Shown: positions 50,046 through 60,243, counted from the stretch's first letter. The stretch: 64,000 nt of DNA from Bacilli bacterium (GCA_900754115.1 CAAEBM010000023.1:62001-126000); one strand, 5' to 3'. The notes: generated by a model from the letters alone, not told the origin. Program-made: numbers and translations.

Positions 50046-53000
50046 ATGGCAAGAAAATTTGTTTCGATGGATGGAAATACTGCTGCTGCTCATGTGGCTT
50101 ATGCCTTCACAGAATTTGCAGGAATTTTTCCAATTACTCCATCATCAACGATGGCTGAGTATGTAGATGCATGGTCTGCTGCTGGTCGCAAAAATATATT
50201 TGGGACAAAAGTTAAAGTAGTTGAAATGCAATCAGAAGCCGGCGCTGCTGGTACAGTTCATGGTGCTGCACAAGCTGGTTCTTTAGCTTCTACATTTACA
50301 GCTTCACAAGGTTTACTTTTAATGATTCCAAACATTTATAAATGTGTTGGAGAATTATTACCTGTTGTCTTTCACGTTTCAGCAAGAGCAATTGCAACAA
50401 GATCTTTATCTATCTTTGGAGATCACCAAGACATTTATGCCGTTCGTCAAACAGGAATTGCAATGCTTTGTGCGCATTCCGTTCAAGAAGTAATGGATTT
50501 AGCTCCTGTTGCTCATTTATCTGCAATTGAAGCTTCTTATCCTTTCGTCAGCTTCTTTGATGGTTTCAGAACTTCACATGAAATTCAAAAAATTGAAACA
50601 TGGGATTATGATGAATTAGCTTCTTTAGTTGACAAAGAAGCAGTGGAAAACTTCCGCAAAAATGCTTTAAATCCACACACTAATGCTCTAACACGTGGAG
50701 GAGCTGAAAATGATGACATTTACTTCCAAGGCAGAGAAGCTCAAAATGCTCATTTTGACAAAGTTATTCATGTCGTTGAAAAACATATGCAAAAAATTAG
50801 CGAATTGACAGGACGTCATTATGCTCCATTTACTTACTATGGTGCTGAAAATGCAACAGATGTCATTATCGCAATGGGCTCAGTTACTGAAACTGCAAAA
50901 GAAGTGGTCGATGCCTTAACAGCAAAAGGCAAAAAAGTTGGTTTAGTAAAAGTTCATTTATATCGTCCATTTTCAGCAAAACATCTCGTTTCTGTCTTAC
51001 CAGCAACAGTAAAACGCATTGCTGTTTTAGATCGTACAAAAGAAATGGGAGCTAGTGGCGAACCACTTTATTTAGATGTCGTTGCAGCTTTAAAACAAAT
51101 GAATCGTAACCAAATCAGCGTCATTGGTGGACGTTATGGTTTATCTAGTAAAGATACGCAACCAAAACACATTAAATCTGTCTTTGATTTCATGAAATCA
51201 AAATCTGCTCATACTGACTTTACTGTAGGAATCAACGATGATGTCACCTTCAAATCAATTCCTGTTGATGAATCATTCCATGTTGCTGCAGATTACACAT
51301 CCTGTCTATTCTATGGATTAGGCTCAGATGGTACAGTATCAGCAAATAAAAACTCTATTAAAATTATTGGTGATAATACCGATTTATATGCTCAAGCTTA
51401 CTTTGCATATGATTCTAAAAAAGCAGGAGGCGCAACTCGCTCTCACTTACGTTTTGGTAAAAAACCAATTCATTCTACCTATTATATTGAACACGCGGAT
51501 TTAATCTCTTGTTCTTTAGATTCTTATGTCTTTAAATATGATATGTTAAAGAGTCTTAAAAAAGGTGGAACCTTCTTATTAAATACAACCTTTACACCTG
51601 AAGAATTGGAACAAAACTTACCAAATAGTTTTAAAAAGCAATTAGCTGAAAAGAAAGCAAAATTCTATATCATTGACGCAACATCCATTGCTCATAAGAT
51701 TGGAATGGGTAGAAGAACCAATACTATTCTTCAATCAGCATTCTTTAAATTAGCAAATATCATGCCATATGATCAAGCGGTTGAATTAATGAAAGCAGCT
51801 GCTAAAAAGTCTTATGGTAAAAAAGGTGAAGAAATTGTTAAATTGAATTACTTAGCAATTGATAAAGGCGGAAAAGTAAAAAGAGTTCCTGTTAAGCCAG
51901 AATGGAAGAATTTAGAAGTTCATAAAGTAGAAAGAAAAACAGATGATGCTTATTTTGATGATTATGTAGAAGAAATCAATCACTTAAGAGGTTATGACTT
52001 ACCTGTTTCTGCTTTTGTCAAGGGCGACCTTTTAACTGGTAGTATGCAACCGAATATTACTTATAAAGAAAAAAGAACCATTGCTACAGAAGTTCCTCAT
52101 TGGCACAAAGAAAATTGTATTCAATGTGGTCGTTGTGTAATTGTTTGTCCTCATGCTACTATTCGTGCTTTCTTAGCAACGGAAGAAGAAGTAGCAAATG
52201 CTCCACTTGATGGCAGAGATGATGTCATTCCAGCATTAGGACCAAATATGGCTGGATTAAAATTCAAAATTCAAGTTTCTCCTGACAACTGTGTTGGTTG
52301 TGGACTTTGTGTTGCAGAATGTCCTGGTAAAGCAGGTCAAAAAGCTTTAACTATGGAAGATGTAAAACATGAATTACACCTATCTGCTTCTGCTGATTAC
52401 TATTATCAAAAAGTTCCTTATCGTTCTAATTATTTCAACACAAATACTTTTAAAGGAGCCTCTTTATTAAAACCTTATTTTGAAATTTCTGGCGCTTGTG
52501 CTGGTTGTGGAGAAACTCCTTATTATCGTTTAATTTCACAATTATTTGGTAAAGATATGCTCGTTGGAAATGCAACTGGTTGTTCTTCTATTTATTGTGG
52601 CTCTGTTCCTTCTACTCCATTTGTAAAAGATGAAAATGGTGAGGGTCCTGCTTGGGCAAACTCATTATTTGAAGATAATGCTGAATATGCTTATGGAATG
52701 AGAGTGGCAACAGATATTAAGTTAAATGATATTCGCAATATTATTTTAGAAAATATTGATGGTTGTGAACCTGAATTAAAAGATGTCTTAAATCAATATT
52801 TAGAAAATCAAAACAATCGTGAAGTCACTCGGACTTTAAAAGATAAAATCATTACTTTAGTGCAAAATAGTGCTAACCAAGGAATCAAATCTTTATTAGA
52901 TTATAGCCGTGATTTAGTAAATAAATCCATTTGGTCTATTGGTGGAGATGGATGGGCTTACGACATTGGTTATGGTGGACTTGACCATGTTCTTGCATGC

Positions 53001-53570
53001 AATGAAAATATTAATGTCTTAGTTTTAGATACAGAAGTTTATTCTAATACTGGTGGCCAAGCTTCTAAATCCACTCAAACTGGTGCGATTGCTAAATTTG
53101 CTGCAGCTGGTAAAAAGACAGCTAAAAAGGATTTAGCTTCTATTGCCATGGCTTATGGGCATGTTTATGTCGCTCAAATTTCTATGGGAGCAAATATCAA
53201 TCAAACGATTAAAGCTTTAAAAGAAGCAGAATCTTATAATGGACCTTCTTTAATTATTGCTTATTCTCCATGTATTGAACATGGTATTAAAGGTGGTCTA
53301 ATTAACCATCAAAAATCACAAAGAGATGCAACTGAATGTGGATATTGGCCAATCTTTAGATTTGATCCTCGCTTAGAAGCACAAGGCAAAAATCCATTAC
53401 AAATCGATTGCAAAGAACCAAATTTTGATAAATATTTTGACTATATTTTATCACAAACTCGTTACAATCAATTGCCAAAAGTCAATCCTGAAAATGCACA
53501 AGCATTATTAGATGCAAATAAAATGTATTCCATGAGACGTTGGAATAAATTAAAGAAAATGGCAGAATAA
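50046..53570 (+). CDS. nifJ: pyruvate:ferredoxin (flavodoxin) oxidoreductase
   Basis: This 1174-residue single-chain PFOR converts pyruvate and CoA to acetyl-CoA, CO2 and reduced ferredoxin. The N-terminal pyruvate-binding region has FPITPSSTMAE. Two [4Fe-4S] motifs lie near residues 691 (CIQCGRCVIVCP) and 748 (CVGCGLCVAECP). The proximal cluster Cys are in ACAGCGETPYY (about 816) and GCSSIYCG, and TPP binding is GGDGWAYDIGYGG to NTGGQASKS (about 966). The start at 50046 follows GAGGAGG. It is a central enzyme of anaerobic energy metabolism. Confidence 0.97.
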   Translation: MARKFVSMDGNTAAAHVAYAFTEFAGIFPITPSSTMAEYVDAWSAAGRKNIFGTKVKVVEMQSEAGAAGTVHGAAQAGSLASTFTASQGLLLMIPNIYKCVGELLPVVFHVSARAIATRSLSIFGDHQDIYAVRQTGIAMLCAHSVQEVMDLAPVAHLSAIEASYPFVSFFDGFRTSHEIQKIETWDYDELASLVDKEAVENFRKNALNPHTNALTRGGAENDDIYFQGREAQNAHFDKVIHVVEKHMQKISELTGRHYAPFTYYGAENATDVIIAMGSVTETAKEVVDALTAKGKKVGLVKVHLYRPFSAKHLVSVLPATVKRIAVLDRTKEMGASGEPLYLDVVAALKQMNRNQISVIGGRYGLSSKDTQPKHIKSVFDFMKSKSAHTDFTVGINDDVTFKSIPVDESFHVAADYTSCLFYGLGSDGTVSANKNSIKIIGDNTDLYAQAYFAYDSKKAGGATRSHLRFGKKPIHSTYYIEHADLISCSLDSYVFKYDMLKSLKKGGTFLLNTTFTPEELEQNLPNSFKKQLAEKKAKFYIIDATSIAHKIGMGRRTNTILQSAFFKLANIMPYDQAVELMKAAAKKSYGKKGEEIVKLNYLAIDKGGKVKRVPVKPEWKNLEVHKVERKTDDAYFDDYVEEINHLRGYDLPVSAFVKGDLLTGSMQPNITYKEKRTIATEVPHWHKENCIQCGRCVIVCPHATIRAFLATEEEVANAPLDGRDDVIPALGPNMAGLKFKIQVSPDNCVGCGLCVAECPGKAGQKALTMEDVKHELHLSASADYYYQKVPYRSNYFNTNTFKGASLLKPYFEISGACAGCGETPYYRLISQLFGKDMLVGNATGCSSIYCGSVPSTPFVKDENGEGPAWANSLFEDNAEYAYGMRVATDIKLNDIRNIILENIDGCEPELKDVLNQYLENQNNREVTRTLKDKIITLVQNSANQGIKSLLDYSRDLVNKSIWSIGGDGWAYDIGYGGLDHVLACNENINVLVLDTEVYSNTGGQASKSTQTGAIAKFAAAGKKTAKKDLASIAMAYGHVYVAQISMGANINQTIKALKEAESYNGPSLIIAYSPCIEHGIKGGLINHQKSQRDATECGYWPIFRFDPRLEAQGKNPLQIDCKEPNFDKYFDYILSQTRYNQLPKVNPENAQALLDANKMYSMRRWNKLKKMAE

Positions 53571-53576
53571 AGTTTA

Positions 53577-53665
53577 GAGTTGGTTTATCCAACTCTGGCT
53601 TTTAAAATCAGAGGAAAATTCCTCTGATTTTGAAAGTCTACTTTTACAAATTATAGACTTAAATG
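53577..53665 (+). other. three tandem hairpins between nifJ and yebC
   Basis: GAGTTGG/CCAACTC (53577-53595), a perfect 13-bp arm pair AAAATCAGAGGAA/TTCCTCTGATTTT (53604-53631) with almost no loop, and AAGTCTA/TAGACTT just after. None has a strong U run, though the first two are followed by short T stretches. They may protect or process the nifJ mRNA 3' end, or act as weak terminators. Confidence 0.55.
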
Positions 53666-53681
53666 ATATAGAGGTGAAAAC

Positions 53682-54395
53682 ATGGGAAGAGCACATGAAG
53701 TGCGAGCAAAATCAATGGCTGCAACCGCAGCAGCAAAATCAGCATTATATAATCGACTCAGTCGAGAAGTTTATATGGCGGCAAAAAGTGGTGTCCCTGA
53801 TGTTAAAATGAATACAACTTTAAGAAGTGCCGTTGAAAAAGCAAAAAGAGCACAAGTTCCATCACACGTCATCGAAAATGCAATTAACAAGGCAAAAGGT
53901 GGAGCTGGCGAAGCATTAAGCAGTACACGATATGAAGGATATGGTCCTGGAAATTGTTGTGTCATTGTCGATGCCTTAACCGATAATGTCAATCGCGCGG
54001 TTTCTGAAATTCGCTCTGCATTCACAAAAGTTGGTGGCAAATTAGGAGTTACAGGTTGTGTATCTCATTTATTCAATCACACGACAATTATCGAATTTAA
54101 AGGAAAAACAGTAGATGAAACCCTAGAACTTCTTTTAGAAACCGATGCCGATGTCCAAGATGTTGTAGAAGAAGATGGAAATATCGTCATTTATGCCGCC
54201 CCAGCAGATTTAAATCCAATTAAAGAAACGTTAGAAAAGGCAAATATTACGGAATTTGAAATGGCAGAAACTACTTATCTTCCATATGAAACAGTAGAAT
54301 TAGATGCTGAACAAATGGAAAAATTCAAACGAATGATGGATATGCTTGATGAAGCACAAGATGTTCAAGATGTCTATCATAATGTAAAGTTATAA
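53682..54395 (+). CDS. YebC/PmpR family translation or transcription factor
   Basis: The 237-residue three-domain protein starts MGRAHEVRAKSMAATAAAKS and includes VKMNTTLRSAVEKAKRAQVP, YEGYGPGNCCVIVDALTDN and TDADVQDVVEEDGN. YebC proteins were described as DNA-binding regulators and more recently as factors relieving ribosome stalling; which applies here is open. GAGGTGA precedes the ATG. trmL follows 1 bp after. Confidence 0.93.
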   Translation: MGRAHEVRAKSMAATAAAKSALYNRLSREVYMAAKSGVPDVKMNTTLRSAVEKAKRAQVPSHVIENAINKAKGGAGEALSSTRYEGYGPGNCCVIVDALTDNVNRAVSEIRSAFTKVGGKLGVTGCVSHLFNHTTIIEFKGKTVDETLELLLETDADVQDVVEEDGNIVIYAAPADLNPIKETLEKANITEFEMAETTYLPYETVELDAEQMEKFKRMMDMLDEAQDVQDVYHNVKL

Positions 54396-54396
54396 G

Positions 54397-54888
54397 ATGA
54401 ATCACGTCGTTTTATATCAACCAGAAATTCCACCAAATACAGGAAATATTATGCGTACCTGTATGGCTTCTAATTCTAAATTGCATTTAATTCGTCCATT
54501 AGGTTTTGAATTGACTGATAAAGCTTTTAAAAGAGCAGGGATGGATTATTTAAAAGATTTTCAATATGAAATTTACGATAATTTTGAAGATTTTTTAAAT
54601 CGTAATCAACCGAAACATTTATTTATTCTAACTCGCTTTGCTACTATTCCTCATAGCGAAATAAATTGTCAAAATGAAAAAGAAGATTATTACTTTCTTT
54701 TTGGTGGGGAAAGCAAAGGGTTACCAGATTCCATTAAAACAAAATATCAAGCGAATGCATTTCGGATTCCTATGAATCCTAATGCTAGAAGCTTAAATTT
54801 ATCCAATGCTGTTGCAATTGTTGTATTTGAAGCTTTAAGACAACAAAATTATCCAAATTTATCTAAAGTTAATCTTTTAGAAGGTTAA
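54397..54888 (+). CDS. trmL: tRNA (cytidine(34)-2'-O)-methyltransferase TrmL
   Basis: This 163-residue SPOUT methyltransferase has VVLYQPEIPPNTGNIMRTC, LIRPLGFELTDKAFKRAGMDY, FLFGGESKGLP and NARSLNLSNAVAIVVFEALR, diagnostic of TrmL (YibK). It methylates the wobble base of tRNA-Leu (CAA and cmnm5UAA); tRNA-Leu(CAA) is encoded in this window. It has no ribosome binding site of its own and is coupled to yebC. Confidence 0.95.
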   Translation: MNHVVLYQPEIPPNTGNIMRTCMASNSKLHLIRPLGFELTDKAFKRAGMDYLKDFQYEIYDNFEDFLNRNQPKHLFILTRFATIPHSEINCQNEKEDYYFLFGGESKGLPDSIKTKYQANAFRIPMNPNARSLNLSNAVAIVVFEALRQQNYPNLSKVNLLEG

Positions 54889-54918
54889 AAAAAACGTTAG
54901 AATTGTCTAACGTTTTTT
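54889..54918. terminator. bidirectional terminator
   Basis: AAAACGTTAGA (54891-54901) and TCTAACGTTTT (54906-54916) pair, with A and T runs outside, between trmL and the converging glycosidase gene. Confidence 0.88.
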
Positions 54919-57479
54919 TATAATCGATTTTTTCTTTTCATCACGGAAAAATATCGTTTAACTTTTTCTTTTACTTCTTCTAAATGAAGCCGTACATTAG
55001 GATGAGCAATATATTCAATTTGATCGATATCTTCGATTGTTTTTGCATCTTTTAATTGTTGAATAAAACGAAGAAATTCTTTTTCCGAAATTCGTTGTTG
55101 TTGACTATAAATGCGATGGTAGCGATCTTTTAATTCCTCAATAATTTGACTAATTACTTTATCTTTTGTTTCATAAATTGGAGTGGCACTAATCTTATAA
55201 GGTCCATTATTATTAAAATAATAATATAAATCAGGGCGATTTTGAAAACTATGAAATGCAAACAAAGAAAAGCCATCAGCTTTTGCTTTTTTAGTTGCTT
55301 CCACTTGTTTTAATAACAAATTGATATTGGATTGATTATAAATTGGAGCGACTCCACCATATACAAAAGCATGATCTTGTACCAATTCTTTGGCTTTCAT
55401 GCAATCTTGATAAACTGGTTCTTCTCCTAAATGATAAGCCATCAAATAAATGCCATCAATTAAATCAAGTTTTGCCCAAGTAGGCCAATCTTGTAATTTA
55501 CTGCTTTTTGCAATTTCATGTTCAGAAACAACAGCAATCGTCAATTGAATATTTTGATATTGAGATAATAAATTACGCACTCTTTTAACAAAATGTGTCA
55601 ATTCATTTCTACGGAATTCACAAAAATCTTCATAAATCTTTGCATCTTTAACTAATTCGTGAATATCTCCTTGATAAGAATAGGCTTGTTTAAATTTTTC
55701 AACTGTATCTTCATTATATCCAAAAGCTGTTTCATACCGATCATTTCCAATACAATAACGGATATAATCGAGTTGTAATCCAGATATTTCATAACGGTCT
55801 AACATTTCTTTATAAATATCTAAAATTAAGTCTTGTGCTTGCTCGTTGACAGGGTCAAAAAACAATGTGATTTCTCCATATTGATGTTTTCCAATGTGAC
55901 CATGATAATCTTTTGCCAACAATTTTGAATATTTTTCATAGTCTTGTTTTAATAAGTATTCAACTGCAAAAAAGTTATCCGCACTAATTTGTATTTTTAT
56001 ATTTCTTTTTTTCGCTTCTTTAGTTAAGCAAAGTAAGTAGTCATCTTGATATTCTTCTCCAAACCAACCTTTTACAAAATCATTTAAAGCATATTTTTTA
56101 GATTTGAAAATCACTCCGCCATTCATTACTCCACCAACAATCAGTTCATTAAAATTTGAAGCTTTTAAAGTATCTAAAGTGAAGCAAACTTCTTCTAATG
56201 TCTTTTCATGAGGTTCATGCCAACAAGCTCTAACTTCAACTTGACTAGGTTCAATTCCTAATTTATGAATTTGATGATAATAATCCATTGCCTTATTAAA
56301 GTACTGGTCAAAACGTTGTAAATGGTATTCTCTTTCATGACCTTGGCTATATTCAATCATCATTTTTCTATTTTCTAATTTTTCCTTTAAAGGCAAAAAT
56401 TTATCAACATATTTAAAAATTAATTGAGCATCTAAGTCATAAAGTTTTTTCACTCTTTGAAGAATTTCTTGGACTTCTTGTAATAAATTTTGATATTGAT
56501 ATAAACATGAATCCATATAATTAATTTTTAAAGTAACTTTCTTTTGTTTTTTATCAATTTTTACTTTTCCACCTAATTTAAATTCATTTTTTAAAATTGG
56601 GTAGTAGTCACTTACACCGCTGATAACATATCCATTGATTGGTACTTTTACATTAATATTTGCATCGACAATCGTTCCCGTTTCATCAACTGCAATTTCA
56701 TATCCCCAAACATTTGTTCCAGTCAATCGGGTCTTTTTATCTACCGTGTATCCATTAATATCATAAATCATACAGGTATCCGCTGCTCTAAAGGCAAAAA
56801 AGGTTGCATCATAGTTTACTTTTCCCATTGGTTTTGGATTATATTCTGTGTATTGAAATGAAATTTCTTTATTTTCTACTACAAAAGGAATTTCAAAAAA
56901 GACTTCTTCATTGACTTGAAAACGTTTATAAAAATCATCGTTTGTATCGTTTGCTAAAAGAACATAACTTCCTTTATCGATTTCTCTTCCTAACATTTTT
57001 TCACGTTGCTTATGTTGTAAACTACTGACCACCCAACCCCGTATTTGTGGATCTAATTTTAGAACCATTTCATAGTAATTTTGATAAACTAGAGTAAATA
57101 CACTATATTTTCTATCTAGTAATACAATTTCATCATCGTAATATTTTTCATCATATTTATGAATGGCACATCTTTTTCCCTCTTTATTTATCAAAGCATT
57201 GGCAAAGGGGTAAAATTGATAATTAGGGATTTGAACCACATCATTCACACAAAAATCAATTTTTTTACTAACAGGATAGGACAAAACGACACCATTTAAT
57301 GGAATTTTGTTTTCCCCATGATGATAAATTTCTTCTACATGAAATGCATTATTTTTATACAATAAAACAATTTCAGTATTGGTTGATTGAGGAGTATTTA
57401 TCCATTCATATTTTGGTGTATAGAGTGTTACTTTGGTATCTTCTTTTTGATTGATAAGATCATAAATGCATTCCTTCAT
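54918..57479 (-). CDS. GHL10 (DUF187) family glycoside hydrolase-like protein
   Basis: The protein is 853 residues. The first ~340 form beta-rich modules. A long helical segment follows (about 340-410), then a TIM-barrel with RACWHEPHEKTLEEV, KIQISADNFFAV, the strand LQLDYIRYCIG (about 574) and GIYLMAYHLGEEP, as in GHL10 proteins. No signal peptide is evident at the chosen start (57479, AAAGGA 9 nt upstream; a TTG frame from 57501 overlaps that site). Substrate unknown, perhaps wall-related glycans. Confidence 0.82.
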   Translation of the reverse strand: MKECIYDLINQKEDTKVTLYTPKYEWINTPQSTNTEIVLLYKNNAFHVEEIYHHGENKIPLNGVVLSYPVSKKIDFCVNDVVQIPNYQFYPFANALINKEGKRCAIHKYDEKYYDDEIVLLDRKYSVFTLVYQNYYEMVLKLDPQIRGWVVSSLQHKQREKMLGREIDKGSYVLLANDTNDDFYKRFQVNEEVFFEIPFVVENKEISFQYTEYNPKPMGKVNYDATFFAFRAADTCMIYDINGYTVDKKTRLTGTNVWGYEIAVDETGTIVDANINVKVPINGYVISGVSDYYPILKNEFKLGGKVKIDKKQKKVTLKINYMDSCLYQYQNLLQEVQEILQRVKKLYDLDAQLIFKYVDKFLPLKEKLENRKMMIEYSQGHEREYHLQRFDQYFNKAMDYYHQIHKLGIEPSQVEVRACWHEPHEKTLEEVCFTLDTLKASNFNELIVGGVMNGGVIFKSKKYALNDFVKGWFGEEYQDDYLLCLTKEAKKRNIKIQISADNFFAVEYLLKQDYEKYSKLLAKDYHGHIGKHQYGEITLFFDPVNEQAQDLILDIYKEMLDRYEISGLQLDYIRYCIGNDRYETAFGYNEDTVEKFKQAYSYQGDIHELVKDAKIYEDFCEFRRNELTHFVKRVRNLLSQYQNIQLTIAVVSEHEIAKSSKLQDWPTWAKLDLIDGIYLMAYHLGEEPVYQDCMKAKELVQDHAFVYGGVAPIYNQSNINLLLKQVEATKKAKADGFSLFAFHSFQNRPDLYYYFNNNGPYKISATPIYETKDKVISQIIEELKDRYHRIYSQQQRISEKEFLRFIQQLKDAKTIEDIDQIEYIAHPNVRLHLEEVKEKVKRYFSVMKRKNRL

Positions 57480-57581
57480 AGCACATTTTCCTTTCTTTTT
57501 CAATTACCATTAGTATACCAAATTTTAAAATAAAAAAAATACCAAAACGAATTTGTTTTGGCATTTCTTCATTTTTTTAAA

Positions 57582-58259
57582 TTAATTTAATATATCTTCA
57601 GCAACGAATGGTTCTTCCCAGTTTGCATAATCTTCTGCTTTTGGAAATTTAATATATTCACTGAAACTAGCATGATTTTCAGGAGTAGAAGGATTGACAT
57701 CAATGCGAACTTCTAAACCATTTACATACCACATAAAGGTTGGTGTTCCTAATAAAGATAAATCGGATGTTTCATCTGGTTCTGCATTAACAGAATTTCC
57801 TTCTTGATAAAATTCATTAATCCGAGCATCTAATTTTCCTAAGCCTTCATGAACTGTACTACCTTTAATTGTTTTATCATTAAAACGAGATTTCTTAGAG
57901 TTAAAAGTAACATCTACATTATACATTTTTACATCATCATTTCTTTTAATGTAATGGTTGATGTAAGGTTTGATTGCAGCACAATGAGAGCAATCATCTT
58001 GAGTAAATACGACAATAAATTCAATCGGATCATCATCTGTTCCTTTTTGAGCAGCTTCTTCTACCATTTCAGTATATTCTTTAAATGTGATTTCTGTCAT
58101 GCTATTTTTATCACCAATACAAGAAACGATACTACCGATTCCATTTGCAATTGGTTGTAATAAGAATAAAATTAAGAAAATGACACATACAATTAATAAA
58201 GGTTGTATCCAAGCTGTATTTTTAATATAATTGATAATCTTTCCAAAGAATTTTTTCAT
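57582..58259 (-). CDS. membrane-anchored thioredoxin-like protein
   Basis: This 225-residue protein has an N-terminal membrane anchor (about 19-42), an external thioredoxin fold with CSHC (in DDCSHCAAIKPYI) and the cis-Pro region LGTPTFMWYVNG near the end. It is a second exported thiol-disulfide protein in the window, after the double-domain lipoprotein at 37.4 kb. GAGGAGG precedes the ATG. Confidence 0.87.
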   Translation of the reverse strand: MKKFFGKIINYIKNTAWIQPLLIVCVIFLILFLLQPIANGIGSIVSCIGDKNSMTEITFKEYTEMVEEAAQKGTDDDPIEFIVVFTQDDCSHCAAIKPYINHYIKRNDDVKMYNVDVTFNSKKSRFNDKTIKGSTVHEGLGKLDARINEFYQEGNSVNAEPDETSDLSLLGTPTFMWYVNGLEVRIDVNPSTPENHASFSEYIKFPKAEDYANWEEPFVAEDILN

Positions 58260-58410
58260 AAGAAAAAAACCTCCTCTATATTCTTATAGCCATAATATCA
58301 TAACATTATTTAAATCTTTTTTCAATAGTATTTTTAATACTATTTGTTGAACAAAAACTTTTTGTAGTCGCCAATAAATTATGATAATATGTATAAAAAG
58401 GAGGATTTAT

Positions 58411-59010
58411 ATGAATAAGCGTAAAGTGATTTATTTTATTTTTCAAAACCTTATTGCGATTGTCTCCTTTTTAGCAATAGTTTTTATCCTTTTTGATTTT
58501 ATTAATACTCTTCCACTTTGTAAAGCGTATCAATATTCAATAGATGATGTTCAACCCATTTTATACCAAACATCTGTTGGAAAAATTGTCTTATATATGC
58601 AAACCACAAATACAGATAATTTTCTTATTCTAGCAAAAGAGGCAATTCTTACTTTTTTTCGATACCTTCATCCCATTTGTATCATTTTTTTAATTTTCTT
58701 TGCTATTCTTTTAGGAATTAAAGGTTTTTTAGAAGAAGAAAACACAAAAGATTTTTGGAGTTATTCACCCTTTTTTCTTCAACTATTTTTAATATATTTG
58801 CTTAAATATTTACTTTCTGCCGCTATTTTTGGTATTTTTTACAATAGTAGTATAGCATCCATTGGAACAGGTTTAACAATCATGGGATATTTCATTTTAA
58901 TTATTAACCTTGTTTTAGTTTTTTATTGTGTTTTATTTATTCTCAAATGGATATTTTCTATTAAACCATTTATTCATCAAATTCGGGAAAATCGTCAAAA
59001 GACTGCTTAG
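58411..59010 (+). CDS. membrane protein of unknown function
   Basis: The protein is 199 residues with four hydrophobic segments (about 8-35, 75-105, 118-145, 155-185) and short polar loops. I recognise no family. The start at 58411 follows AAGGAGG; the ATG at 58381 precedes that site. Its 3' end overlaps the converging DUF3892-like gene by 41 bp. Confidence 0.75.
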   Translation: MNKRKVIYFIFQNLIAIVSFLAIVFILFDFINTLPLCKAYQYSIDDVQPILYQTSVGKIVLYMQTTNTDNFLILAKEAILTFFRYLHPICIIFLIFFAILLGIKGFLEEENTKDFWSYSPFFLQLFLIYLLKYLLSAAIFGIFYNSSIASIGTGLTIMGYFILIINLVLVFYCVLFILKWIFSIKPFIHQIRENRQKTA

Positions 59011-59194
59011 AATTTTTACACTCAATTGTCGTTCGACCATTTTTATTTTTTACAATTTTAGCATTTTTGATGCGATCATAGATGATTGCTTCTTTTGCCA
59101 TTTCAAAATTATAAACTTTCCCTTTATTAGTTTTAAATTCAACAATGCGATTTAAATTGTCTTTTTTAATATGTGTAATAATTTCTTTTTCCAT
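58970..59194 (-). CDS. DUF3892-like small protein
   Basis: This 74-residue basic protein starts KEIITHIKKDNLNRIVEFKT and includes EMAKEAIIYDRIKNAKIV, resembling DUF3892 proteins, small and of unknown function in Firmicutes. GAGGTGAT lies 3 nt before the ATG. It is convergent with, and overlaps, the preceding membrane protein gene. Confidence 0.65.
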   Translation of the reverse strand: MEKEIITHIKKDNLNRIVEFKTNKGKVYNFEMAKEAIIYDRIKNAKIVKNKNGRTTIECKNSKQSFDDFPEFDE

Positions 59195-59342
59195 TGTATC
59201 ACCTCACTTGTAGTATGTTTCTAAAAAACTTGTTTTATACTTTAAAAATCTCATAAAAAAAGAAACTTTTCTAAATGTTTTTTGAAAGAATATTAAAACT
59301 TTTTCATCAATGAATGATGATACAATTTTAATGGTGATACTT

Positions 59343-59738
59343 ATGTTTATCCATGAAATTATAGGGATTTTTAAAGAAAAAAATCAAACTTTGTTAGTCT
59401 TAGAAAGTGGCAAAAAAATTATCATTCCTATCTTACCCGTTCAATTCATTAAGTCTTTTAAAAATCATCTTCTTTTCCCTTCTTATCATTTACATTATAA
59501 ATTGCCCTTTCAATTTTTTTATACGTGGTTGCAACCCACTTATTCGATACAAAACCAAGATTGTGAATTCATCAATCTTTTTAAAGTTTTAAAAATTGTT
59601 CAAAAAGATCAAGGATGTCTTCTTTTTTTTCAAAATTATACTCGTTTTATTCCACTATCATCTAAACGAATGTATCAGTCTTTGAAAAAAAATGTTTCTT
59701 ATAAATTACGCATAAGTTTCCATCTCGATTTAATATAA
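59343..59738 (+). CDS. hypothetical protein
   Basis: This 131-residue protein is Phe/Tyr/Leu-rich and basic, with no membrane helix long enough to be sure of and no known domain. The N-terminal segment GIFKEKNQTLLVLESGKKIII could be a small beta domain. The start at 59343 is preferred because GGTGAT precedes it by 4 nt and a TACAAT box lies just before; an ATG at 59310 overlaps that promoter. Confidence 0.55.
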   Translation: MFIHEIIGIFKEKNQTLLVLESGKKIIIPILPVQFIKSFKNHLLFPSYHLHYKLPFQFFYTWLQPTYSIQNQDCEFINLFKVLKIVQKDQGCLLFFQNYTRFIPLSSKRMYQSLKKNVSYKLRISFHLDLI

Positions 59739-59757
59739 TGAAGTAGTGGTGATTTTG

Positions 59758-60159
59758 ATGGGATTTATTTATCAAACAGCAAGCAAAAATTCTTTTGAAA
59801 AAAAAGTGTTAAATAAAATTAAACGAACCTTAGAAGTAAAAATGAAAAAAGCGGATATTTTAGTTACAGATAATATTTTTATTGGATTTTCATATGGAAA
59901 TTATCATGGAACCAATCTTTATTATGAATCTAAAAAAAATGAAGAAAAAGCAAAATTTTTACGAAACATTATGGAAAATAACGAAATTTGTATTCGCTGC
60001 TTTAGCAATTTGAATATGGAATATGATATTGAAATTTTATTAGGTTATGCTGATAATAAAAAAGAAAAAGCATACATCAAAAATAGTGTTTCTAAAGTGA
60101 TTCAATCATTTTATAAAGCCTTTTCTTTAACAGAAAAGGGAATCTATATTTGTTCATAA
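59758..60159 (+). CDS. hypothetical protein
   Basis: The 133-residue soluble, lysine-rich protein has a region DILVTDNIFIGFSYGNYHGT and a central acidic/basic helix. I recognise no family. GGTGAT lies 4 nt before the ATG at 59758, and a TATAAT box overlaps the stop codon of the preceding gene, giving it the same very short leader as its neighbour. Confidence 0.6.
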   Translation: MGFIYQTASKNSFEKKVLNKIKRTLEVKMKKADILVTDNIFIGFSYGNYHGTNLYYESKKNEEKAKFLRNIMENNEICIRCFSNLNMEYDIEILLGYADNKKEKAYIKNSVSKVIQSFYKAFSLTEKGIYICS

Positions 60160-60243
60160 AAAACTTGAAATTGAGCAATAAAAATCTTATAATTATAGTA
60201 ATTTGTTAAGATACCATTTTACGATGATTATAGGAGAGAATAT

